NCBI RefSeq assembly: GCF_001553455.1
Contig: NZ_BBOX01000282.1
Span: 1 to 38,811 of the forward strand
Source of the DNA: Streptomyces hygroscopicus subsp. hygroscopicus
GTDB lineage: Bacteria; Actinomycetota; Actinomycetes; Streptomycetales; Streptomycetaceae
DNA length: 38,811 nt
Direction: 5' to 3'
Made by a program: the position numbers and the translations under genes. Below are positions 32,070-38,811 of this stretch, piece by piece (the first letter of the stretch is position 1; every line of letters starts with the position of its first letter). The notes under the pieces are model-generated. The model saw nothing but the letters and a program-made list of their open reading frames with translations, was not told the origin of the DNA and searched no databases.

Positions 32070-32786
32070 GTGCCCAGTGACGGAAAGTCCGGTGCCCAGG
32101 GCGTCGATCCGGAACAGCTCTGGCTGCGTCCCGCCGAGCCCCGCAGGGGCCGCAGACCCTCCTTCAGCCGGGAGGCGATCATCGCGGCAGCCGTCGAGCT
32201 GGCGGACGCGGAAGGACTCGACGCGGTCACCATGCGGCGGGTGGCCGCCGAGGTCGGAGCGGGCGTCATGTCGCTCTACAGCTACGCCCCCGACAAGGAG
32301 ACGCTGCTGAACCTGATGGTCGACCACGTCAGCGGCGAACTCACGGTCACGGACCCGCCCAGCGGCGACTGGCGCGCCGATCTGAAGACCGTGGCCCACC
32401 TGCAGCGCGCCCACATGCTGCGCCACCCCTGGCTGCCCGCCGCCCTGTCCACCCATCGCGTTCCGGGCCCCAACACCCTGGCTTTCCTGGAACACGCGCT
32501 CGCCGTTCTGCGGCCCACCGGGCTGGACGGTGCGTCGAAGCTGGAGATCTTCGCCCAGATCACCGCATTCGTGGCCGGCTACGTCACCCATGAGATCGCG
32601 CAGGCGGCAGCCTCACGAGCACCGGACCGGGCCGCGGCCGAGCGCCGCTACCTCGCCGCTGTCGCCGCCGACGGCCGCCACCCGGAACTCGCCGAGGCCC
32701 TTTCGGCCCCCGGACGCCCCCTCACCCCCGACTCCACCTTCGCCCGGTTCCTGAGCCGTCTGATCGACGGCCTCGACACCGGCTGA
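32070..32786 (+). CDS. TetR-family repressor with TetR_C-type C-terminal domain
   Basis: About 238 residues. After a 35-residue lead, the helix-turn-helix is clear (SREAIIAAAVELADAEGLDAVTMRRVAAEVGAGVMSLYSYAPDKETLL), of the subgroup related to true TetR in which the recognition helix ends SLYxxxxxKxxLL. The C-terminal domain is all-helical. GTG 32070 is preferred: GGAAGGAG lies upstream, whereas the earlier in-frame ATG at 31995 falls inside the operator palindrome. It is divergent from the CocE hydrolase and very likely its repressor. Ligand unknown. Confidence 0.92.
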   Translation: MPSDGKSGAQGVDPEQLWLRPAEPRRGRRPSFSREAIIAAAVELADAEGLDAVTMRRVAAEVGAGVMSLYSYAPDKETLLNLMVDHVSGELTVTDPPSGDWRADLKTVAHLQRAHMLRHPWLPAALSTHRVPGPNTLAFLEHALAVLRPTGLDGASKLEIFAQITAFVAGYVTHEIAQAAASRAPDRAAAERRYLAAVAADGRHPELAEALSAPGRPLTPDSTFARFLSRLIDGLDTG

Positions 32787-33862
32787 TGCCGCGCACCCGC
32801 GACTGCCGTCCCGCCCGCCCCGCCCCACGGCACGCCGTCGGCGCCATCCCCACCGCAGGCCGACCTCCACCCAGCGGCGACGTGCCCACGGCGTCAGCCG
32901 ACGGACCTCGCCGGCCGCTCCCGCCCGAGGACCGGCCGCGGCTCGCCCGCGCACGGCGGCGCGGGCGGTTCCTCGTTCCGCCGGCCGCGACGATCCCGGC
33001 TTCCACGGGGCCGCACGTTCTTCCCCGCATACGAGTAGCACTCCCCCGCCATCGGCGGGCGGCTCGGCGCGGCCCACGGCCTTGGGCTCCCCTTCGTCTT
33101 CGCACACCCTGGAGACGGTCACCGGGCCGCGCGGATGGGCCGGACCCGGTCCTCCGCACCACCTCGCCGACCGTGGGCACGGCATCTGGCTGCGGTGCGC
33201 CACCGACGGCACGGCGCCCTGGCCGCGGTTCGACCCCACCACGCGCAGGGTGTACCGGCTCGCCCAGGAACAGTCCGTCGCGGAGGCCCCGCCGCCGGCC
33301 GCGGCGTTCGTCCCGCCGACGGTTCGCGCCCCTCCGGTCCGCCACCATGCGACCCGGCGGGACGAACCGGCAGGAGCCGGAGCGGGAGACCGGCGTACCC
33401 GGCTCGTGGCCCCTCCGTCCACCGCAATCCCCGACCGCTGTACCGCAATTCCGCGCATGGCACCGGTGACGTCCCGTCCCTAGGGTGGCACCGTGATCGA
33501 CAGTTCCCCGGGCGAGGAGCCGGTGTCGGACGTCGGCCCCTTCGCCCTTCACGCCCCCGATCTCCGCCGAGCGATGACCGTGCCGCGCCGCCGGCGCCGC
33601 GGGGCGCACCGCGGGGGCCGGGGTGTTCGGGCGAGTACCGGACTGCGCGTTCCGGCCCCCCCGGGGTGCCACGGATCCGCTCAGGCGGCGTGCGCCTGCC
33701 GAAGCCGACCGGAGACTTCGCGCCACCCCGCCCGGCCGGCACCGGCAACGGCAGCTCGATCGCGGGCGTGCTCGATCGGCGCCACGGTGGCCGCACGGCC
33801 GTACGCCCGCTCTTGTCCGACCAACCCCGAGCCGACCGCCGGCCGGTATGAGGAGTCCTGGA
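32787..33862. other. Gene-poor kilobase, possible decayed coding sequence
   Basis: No ORF here has convincing protein character along its length. A plus-strand segment near 33175-33290 reads GIWLRCATDGTAPWPRFDPT, which looks coding, but it has no start or family context. At 33481-33486 TAGGGT stands 6 nt before a GTG (33493), the pattern of a leaderless gene; the ORF it opens loses protein character after about 30 codons and overlaps the next gene out of frame. I read the region as remnants of one or two lost genes. Confidence 0.45.
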
Positions 33863-34333
33863 ATGCAGTCTTACGACGTCACGGCCGACTCGGCGGCACC
33901 GCCCGACGCGGTGTGGACGCTGCTGCTCAACCCGCGAAGCTGGCCCGAATGGTCGCGTATCGACGCACTGGAGACCGGTCAGTCGCACGGCCTCTCACCC
34001 GATGGCCGGGACGGCGTCGGGGCGATCCGCGCCTTCCGTACGGGGAAGTCCGTCACCAGGGAACGGATAACCGCCCTCGAGCCCGGACGCCGGTTCGCGT
34101 ACGAGGGTGTGGAAAACTCGAACATGGCCGACTATCACGCCACCATCGAGCTGCATGAGCTGCCCGGAGGCGGAACGAGGATCCGCTGGCACGGCACGTA
34201 CCTGGCCCGCCCGGGGACGCGCTGGGTCTTCCAGCGGTACCTCCGCCGCTTCATGCAGGCCATGGTGACCGGTCTCGCCGAGCACGCCGCCGGTCCGGAC
34301 GTCCCACCGGCCCGAGGTGGCCGACGCGGCTGA
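33863..34333 (+). CDS. SRPBCC (polyketide cyclase/dehydrase-like) protein
   Basis: A 156-residue Bet v1-like protein: start strand VTADSAAPPDAVWTLLLNPRSWPEWSRID, central sheet (GVGAIRAFRTGKSVTRERITALEPGRRFAYEG, YHATIELHELPGGGTRIRWHGTY) and C-terminal helix (RYLRRFMQAMVTGLAEHA). AGGAG (33850-33854) is 8 nt before ATG 33863. Only 47 nt separate it from the APH gene, so the two are probably co-transcribed. Ligand unknown; it is not closely similar to the SRPBCC gene at 22970. Confidence 0.88.
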   Translation: MQSYDVTADSAAPPDAVWTLLLNPRSWPEWSRIDALETGQSHGLSPDGRDGVGAIRAFRTGKSVTRERITALEPGRRFAYEGVENSNMADYHATIELHELPGGGTRIRWHGTYLARPGTRWVFQRYLRRFMQAMVTGLAEHAAGPDVPPARGGRRG

Positions 34334-34380
34334 CAGGCGGTCAGACCCGTCCGCCGCGGCCTTTCGCTGGAGGAAACCGT

Positions 34381-35304
34381 ATGAGCGCGTCGAGAGCGGT
34401 CGACGTCCCACAGCCCCTGGCGGCGTCGTACGCCAGGGCCTTCGGCGAGGAAGGCAGGGCGTGGATCGCGGCCCTGCCCGCGCTGGCCGCGCACGTCCTG
34501 GACCGCTGGGAGCTGCGACGGGACGGCGAGGCCGGAGCGGGGGAAGCCTCGCTGGTCCTGCCGGTACTGCGCAAGGACGGCACGGGTGCGGTCCTCAAGC
34601 TGCAGATGCCCAGGGAGGAGACCACCGCGGCGCTCATCGGGCTGCGGACGTGGAACGGCGAGGGGATGGTGCGGCTGCTGGACCACGATCCGGGGAGCGG
34701 CACCCTGCTCCTGGAACGCTTGAACGGTGCCCGCACGCTCACTTCGGTCGAGGACGACGACGTGGCGATGAGCATTCTCGCGCGGCTGCTGGGGCGGCTG
34801 GTCTCGGTCCCGGCGCCGCCGGGGCTGCGGAGCCTCGGCGACATCGCCACCGAGATGCTGGAGCGGGTTCCGCAGGCGGTCACGGCCCTGGTCGACCCGG
34901 CGGACCGGCAGCTCCTGCGTGGCTGGGCGTCGGCGGTGGCCGAGCTGGCCGGCGAGCCCGGCGACCGGATGCTGCACTGGGATCTGCACTACGACAACGT
35001 CCTGGCCGCGGAGCGTGAGCCGTGGCTCGCCATCGATCCCGAGCCGCTCGCCGGGGATCCCGGCTTCGACCTGTGGCCGGCCCTGGACAGCCGGTGGGAC
35101 GACGTCGTCGCGAAAGCCGATCCCGCACGCGTGGTACGGCGCCGCTTCGACCTGCTCACCGAGGTCCTCGGCCTGGACCGCGCCCGCGCGGCCGGCTGGA
35201 CGCTGGGGCGGCTGCTGCAGAACTCGCTGTGGGACCTCGAGGACGGCCAGACCGCGCTCGCCCCGTCCTCCGTCGCCATCGCGCGGTCGCTGCCGCACCG
35301 TTGA
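34381..35304 (+). CDS. Aminoglycoside 6-phosphotransferase-like kinase (streptomycin 6-kinase family)
   Basis: A 307-residue small-molecule kinase of the APH(6)/hydroxyurea phosphotransferase family. The nucleotide Lys is in AVLKLQMP, the catalytic loop reads LHWDLHYDN with base Asp and metal Asn, and the metal Asp is in AIDPEPLAGDPGFDLWPAL, all typical. GGAGG precedes ATG 34381. Chromosomal copies in streptomycetes often have no proven resistance role, and no aminoglycoside biosynthetic gene is present here, so the physiological substrate is open. Confidence 0.9.
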   Translation: MSASRAVDVPQPLAASYARAFGEEGRAWIAALPALAAHVLDRWELRRDGEAGAGEASLVLPVLRKDGTGAVLKLQMPREETTAALIGLRTWNGEGMVRLLDHDPGSGTLLLERLNGARTLTSVEDDDVAMSILARLLGRLVSVPAPPGLRSLGDIATEMLERVPQAVTALVDPADRQLLRGWASAVAELAGEPGDRMLHWDLHYDNVLAAEREPWLAIDPEPLAGDPGFDLWPALDSRWDDVVAKADPARVVRRRFDLLTEVLGLDRARAAGWTLGRLLQNSLWDLEDGQTALAPSSVAIARSLPHR

Positions 35305-35424
35305 CGCCGCGCGCCGGCGACAGGTGCCGCGGCCGTACCGGCGGTCGGCACACGGCGCGCCGGGCGCGCCGGGACCGGAAGCCGCCAGGCCGTCACGGGC
35401 CACCGGGCCGTCGCGGGACCGCTG

Positions 35425-36681
35425 TCACGTACCGAGCCAGGCCAGGGCCGCGACCGTCAGGGCACTGACACCGGTGTCCAGGGTCGGCTGGAGGACGGGG
35501 GCGAAGGTGGGGCTGTGGTTGACCGGGACGTCCTGGTCGATGGTGCCGTTCCGGGCGGCCCGGGCGTACCGGTCGGGGTCGGCGCCGCCGATCCCCCAGT
35601 AGGTGAACGGCGCGCCGAACGCTTTGGGGATCTCACTCATGTCCTCGCTGGCCGTCTGCGGGTCGATGGTGTGCGCGTCGTCGCCGAAGTGGGCGGCGAA
35701 CGCCTCGGCGACGCGCCTGGTCGGCGCCTCGTCGTTGACCGTGGGCGGGAAGGCGGTGATCTTCTCGATCTCGGGTGCCCTCGGCGACCGGGACGCCTCG
35801 CACTCCGCCACAACGATCCGCTCGATCGCCCGCAGGACCCGGGTGCGCGAGGTGTCGTCGTAGGTGCGCACGTTGAGCTGGATGACGGCGCGGTCGGGGA
35901 TGACATTGGGGCCGGTGCCGGCGTGGACGCTGCCCACGGTGACGACGGCGGGGGTGGTGGCGGCCAGTTCCCGGGAGACGATGGTCTGCAGGCGTACGAC
36001 GATCATCGCGGCCATCACCACGGGGTCCACCGCGGCCTGGGGCATGGAGCCGTGCCCACCCCGGCCGTGGACGGTGATGCGCAGGCTGTCGGCGGCCGCC
36101 AGGAACGCTCCGGAGCGGGTGCCGACATAGCCGGCCGGATAGGGCAGCACGTGCTGGGCGAATACCACATCGGGCCGGGGCGACGCGGACGTCAGACCGT
36201 CGCCGATCATGGCGGCGGCGCCGTCGCCGTTCTCCTCCGAGGGCTGGAAGAGCGCCACGAAGGTGCCTCGCCAGGCGTCCTCGGCCCGCGCCATCAGCCG
36301 TGCGCAGCCGATCAGGCAGGTCACGTGGACGTCGTGACCGCAGGCGTGCATCACTGGTTGCTCGGTGCCGTCGTCGCCGGTCACGGTGGCCGTGGAGGCG
36401 TAGGGCAGACCGGTCCGCTCGCGCACCGGGAGGGCGTCCATGTCGGCGCGGGCCATGACGACCGGGCCCTCACCACGGGCCAGAACCCCGATCACACCGG
36501 TGCCGCCGATGCCGTCGGTGACCTCGTAGCCGCAGCCCCGCAGGGCGTCGGACGCCTTCTTCGCCGTGCGGTGCTCCCGCAGGCCGAGTTCGGGGTGTCT
36601 GTGCAGATCCTTGTAGAGGTCCTCCAGGTCGGAGCGGATGCCGTCGAGGCCGGCCAGCACGGTACGGGCTGGGTTGGTCAC
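35425..36681 (-). CDS. M20 family amidohydrolase (metal-dependent)
   Basis: A 418-residue cytoplasmic hydrolase of the IAA-amino acid hydrolase / hippurate hydrolase type. Metal ligands are in MHACGHDVH, SEENGDG and the final HSPTFAPV; the dimerisation domain follows GRGGHGSMPQAAVDPV. Family members cleave N-acyl amino acids. GTG 36681 has AAGGAG 6 nt upstream and overlaps the stop of the TRIC-like gene as GTGA; the long frame upstream of it belongs to other frames of that gene. Substrate is not identifiable. Confidence 0.92.
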   Translation of the reverse strand: MTNPARTVLAGLDGIRSDLEDLYKDLHRHPELGLREHRTAKKASDALRGCGYEVTDGIGGTGVIGVLARGEGPVVMARADMDALPVRERTGLPYASTATVTGDDGTEQPVMHACGHDVHVTCLIGCARLMARAEDAWRGTFVALFQPSEENGDGAAAMIGDGLTSASPRPDVVFAQHVLPYPAGYVGTRSGAFLAAADSLRITVHGRGGHGSMPQAAVDPVVMAAMIVVRLQTIVSRELAATTPAVVTVGSVHAGTGPNVIPDRAVIQLNVRTYDDTSRTRVLRAIERIVVAECEASRSPRAPEIEKITAFPPTVNDEAPTRRVAEAFAAHFGDDAHTIDPQTASEDMSEIPKAFGAPFTYWGIGGADPDRYARAARNGTIDQDVPVNHSPTFAPVLQPTLDTGVSALTVAALAWLGT

Positions 36682-37392
36682 GAAGACTCCTTGCGCGAGC
36701 GGGACTTTCCCCCGCGGCGGGTGGCGGGACGGGAGCGGCGTCGCCAGTCGAGACCGCTGGGCAGGTTCCAGCCGTAGCGCACGGCGGCGAGCCGCAGCAC
36801 CAGGGCCAGGGTGACGCCCAGGCCGACGCCGATCCCGGGGACGCCGAGGTACCAGCAGAGCACCGTGACCGCGGCGACGGCCAGGGCGACGGTGGCGTAC
36901 AGGCCGTTGCCGCCGAAGACGGCGGGCATCCGGCCGAGGATGACATCGCGCAGGGCGCCGCCGCCGACGGCCGTGAGGGTGCCCAGCAGGACGGCGGGGA
37001 GCCAGCCCAGGCCGACCGCCAGCGTCTTGTTGGCGCCCGCGACCGCCCAGAACCCGATCACGGCGGCGTCGAGCGCGGTGAACAGCCGGTTCCAGCGCTG
37101 TTCGCTGATCAGGACCAGGAAGGCGACCGTGATACCGGCGAGGGAGGTCAGCAGATAGGCGTAGTCGGTGAGCGCGACCGGTGTGCCGTGCTGCAGCAGC
37201 ACGTCCCGCATCATGCCCCCGCCGAGGCCGGAGACGATGCCGACGGCCGGTCCGCCGCGCCGGACCGGGCGGCCGAGCCCCAGGCCCTGCGCGTCCCGCG
37301 GCCCAGCCCGCCCGGGAGCGGGGCACCCGGCATGCGGATGGCGAGAAGACCATGGGGCCGAGCAGCCTCGGCAACGCGCCGATCGGCGACAA
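36678..37392 (-). CDS. TRIC/YicG-like membrane channel with disrupted N-terminus
   Basis: From about 37235 down to 36678 one frame gives a clear TRIC-type (UPF0126) protein: VSGLGGGMMRDVLL, then membrane spans (YLLTSLAGITVAFLVLI, FTALDAAVIGFWAVAGANKT, GWLPAVLLGTLTAVGGGALRDVILG) and a basic tail. Such trimeric proteins conduct cations. The first 45 or so residues, normally one membrane span, are split across all three minus-strand frames (LPRLLGPMVF in one, DAQGLGLG in another), with a hairpin insertion at 37247-37268. ATG 37214 is the first in-frame start and would give a truncated channel; TTG 37392 is the likely original start. It overlaps the M20 gene by 4 nt. Confidence 0.6.
37247..37268. 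repeat. 22-bp inverted repeat inside the TRIC gene
   Basis: CCGGTCCG (37247-37254) and CGGACCGG (37261-37268) flank CCGCGC. The encoded residues (RPVRRGGPA) interrupt what should be a hydrophobic loop before GLGGG, so the element looks like an insertion of about 27 nt relative to the family. Confidence 0.5.
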
Positions 37393-37462
37393 TTGAACCG
37401 CCCCCGGCCGGACAGATGGGGACCTTTACCATGAAAGCGACGGACGAGGCAGGTGAGGGCGC

Positions 37463-38704
37463 GTGACCACACCGGGGATCGACTACCGGGCGTTGTTCGC
37501 CGTCACCCCCAGCCCCTACCTGGTGTTGGCCCCCGATCTGGTGGTCGCCGACGTCAACGAGGCGTATCTGCGGGCCACGGGCCGGACCCGGGACGAGCTG
37601 ATCGGCCACTACCTCTTCGAGGTTCATCCCGACAACCCGGCGGACCCGGAGGCCAACGGGGTGCGCAATCTGAACGCCTCCCTGCAGCGAGTGCTGCGCT
37701 CGAGGGCACCGGACACGATGGCGGTGCAGAAGTACGACGTGCCGGTGTCCGGCCGCCCGGGAGTGTTCCAGGTGAAGTGGTGGTCGCCCATCAACACACC
37801 CGTCCTCGGACCTGACGGCGAGGTCCAGTGGATCATTCACCGGGTGGAGGACATGACCGAGTTCGTACTGACCCGATCCCCCCGCTCACGACCGGGCGAC
37901 CCGGGCGAGGAGCGGAGCGCGATGGAGGCCGAACTGTACGCGCGGGCGCAGGAGCTCCAGCGCCTCAACGAGGAACTCCGCGAAGCCCACGCCCGGGAAC
38001 GCCAGACCGCCCTCACCCTCCAGGAGGCCATGCTGCACTCCCCGGACCTCGCCGGGCACCGCGACATCGCCGTGCGCTACATGCCCGCCACCCAGTCGCT
38101 CAACGTATGCGGCGACTGGTACGACGTGGTGGACCTGTCCGAGGACACCTTCACCGTCGCGGTCGGCGACGTGGTCGGCCACGGCCTGGAGGCCGCCGCC
38201 GTCATGGGCATGCTGCGCAGCGCCCTGTCGGCCGCCGTCCGCGCCATCCACGAACCCGGCAAGGCGATGGACGTCCTGTGCCGGTACGCCCGTACCTTCG
38301 AGGGCGCACTGGCCACGACCGCGGTCAAGGCCGTCATCGACACCCGCCGCCGCCACATCACCTACACCAGCGCCGGCCACCTGCCACCCGCGCTGTCCCG
38401 CTCGGACGGCACCGTCTCCCTGCTCGACCAGGCCACCGAGCCTCCGCTGGGCGTCGTCACCGGCCAGGCCACGCGCGCCCAGGCCACGGTGGCCTACACC
38501 CCGGGCGACACCCTGGTCCTCTACACCGACGGGCTGATCGAACGCCGCGACGAGGACATCGACGCCGGCTTGCGCCGCCTCACCGGCGCCCTCGCCCGCC
38601 ACGCCGGTCTGAGCCCCTGCCGCCTGGCCGATGCCCTGCTCGCCAGCCTCGGCGTGGCCGACAGCGGATGCGATGACATCGCCCTGGTCATCGTCCGCCT
38701 GTAG
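37463..38704 (+). CDS. PAS-SpoIIE (PP2C-type) serine phosphatase
   Basis: A 413-residue protein. An N-terminal PAS domain (residues 5-130; SPYLVLAPDLVVADVNEAYLRATGR, then QVKWWSPINTPVLGPDGEV) is linked by a coiled coil (ELYARAQELQRLNEELREA) to a SpoIIE/RsbU phosphatase (about 195-413). Metal and catalytic segments are complete: CGDWYDV, GDVVGHGLEAAAVMG, YTSAGHLPP, YTDGLIERR and DDIALVIV. It would dephosphorylate an anti-anti-sigma factor in response to a signal at the PAS domain; no heme or flavin ligand is evident. GTG 37463 has a GAGG-like site. It differs from the GAF-type phosphatase at 21524. Confidence 0.92.
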   Translation: MTTPGIDYRALFAVTPSPYLVLAPDLVVADVNEAYLRATGRTRDELIGHYLFEVHPDNPADPEANGVRNLNASLQRVLRSRAPDTMAVQKYDVPVSGRPGVFQVKWWSPINTPVLGPDGEVQWIIHRVEDMTEFVLTRSPRSRPGDPGEERSAMEAELYARAQELQRLNEELREAHARERQTALTLQEAMLHSPDLAGHRDIAVRYMPATQSLNVCGDWYDVVDLSEDTFTVAVGDVVGHGLEAAAVMGMLRSALSAAVRAIHEPGKAMDVLCRYARTFEGALATTAVKAVIDTRRRHITYTSAGHLPPALSRSDGTVSLLDQATEPPLGVVTGQATRAQATVAYTPGDTLVLYTDGLIERRDEDIDAGLRRLTGALARHAGLSPCRLADALLASLGVADSGCDDIALVIVRL

Positions 38705-38737
38705 ACCGGCCACCGGCCGCACAGCGAGCGCGCCACC

Positions 38738-38800
38738 CCGGCCACCCGGGCGATCCCGGCCGCCCCGGCCGCCCCGGCCACCCGGGCCACCCGGGCGACC
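38738..38800 (+). repeat. Seven 9-bp tandem units at the right edge
   Basis: Units such as CCGGCCACC, CGGGCGATC and CCGGCCGCC repeat with exact 9-nt period over 38738-38800, just after the phosphatase stop. One plus-strand frame reads GHPGDPGRPGRPGHPGHPGD, a collagen-like Gly-x-Pro series, but no start codon lies before it in that frame. It may also act as a terminator-like region. Confidence 0.65.
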
Positions 38801-38811
38801 GCGCCCCGCAC

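Noticed and set aside
33493..34158. 221-codon ORF overlapping the second SRPBCC gene
   Set aside because: After about 30 codons it is Arg/Ala/Pro-rich and overlaps the real gene in another frame.
1..38811. Mobile elements, CRISPR, tRNA or rRNA genes
   Set aside because: No transposase or integrase motifs, no regularly spaced repeat-spacer array, and no tRNA-like cloverleaf were recognised.

Overview
The window is very GC-rich, uses many GTG/TTG starts, has coding on both strands with several divergent regulator/target pairs, and shows repeated TAnnnT boxes placed 6-7 nt before start codons (leaderless mRNAs). Together with Tat-exported hydrolases, SpoIIE-type phosphatases and many TetR regulators, this points to an actinomycete, most likely Streptomyces or a close relative. 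No tRNA, rRNA, CRISPR array, transposase or phage gene was seen.

Layout. (1) 22-3814: a remnant of a small membrane peptide at the left edge, a frameshifted KdpD-like sensor with a degraded kinase core, and a tandem universal stress protein. (2) 3835-18399, minus strand: one long array transcribed right to left. It runs from an NAD(P)-linked (group 3b type) [NiFe] hydrogenase (hyhB, a stand-alone cyclic-nucleotide-binding protein, hyhG, hyhS, hyhL) through its endopeptidase, hypF, hypC, hypD and hypE, then a CBS-BON protein, a PPK2 polyphosphate kinase and a GNAT/acyl-CoA synthetase fusion of the protein-acetyltransferase type. Most junctions are 4-nt ATGA/GTGA overlaps. (3) 18766-25107: exported serine hydrolase, a two-ORF conserved-hypothetical locus, a GAF-SpoIIE phosphatase, an SRPBCC protein and a sirtuin. 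(4) 25306-32786: TetR/SDR divergent pair, Tat-exported GH67 alpha-glucuronidase, and a CocE/NonD hydrolase with a divergent TetR. (5) 32787-38811: a gene-poor kilobase, SRPBCC plus streptomycin-6-kinase-like APH, M20 amidohydrolase plus a TRIC-like channel with a broken N-terminus, and a PAS-SpoIIE phosphatase.

How the parts may work together. The hydrogenase array puts soluble NAD(P)-coupled H2 metabolism beside proteins that typically sense or move nucleotides: cNMP (CNBD), adenylates (CBS), ATP (USP), polyphosphate/nucleotide exchange (PPK2) and acetyl-CoA (Pat-like), with a sirtuin further right. My reading is an energy-starvation or hypoxia fitness island; that is inference from family knowledge and gene order. 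hypA and hypB are absent, so nickel insertion must be supplied elsewhere.

Two cautions. Several genes (kdpD, the TRIC channel, the ORF at 19959) have frame or start-codon defects, so either this locus is decaying or the assembly has indels. Separately, four intergenic spacers carry imperfect two- to three-copy tandem duplications of 23-28 bp, two of them beside promoters.
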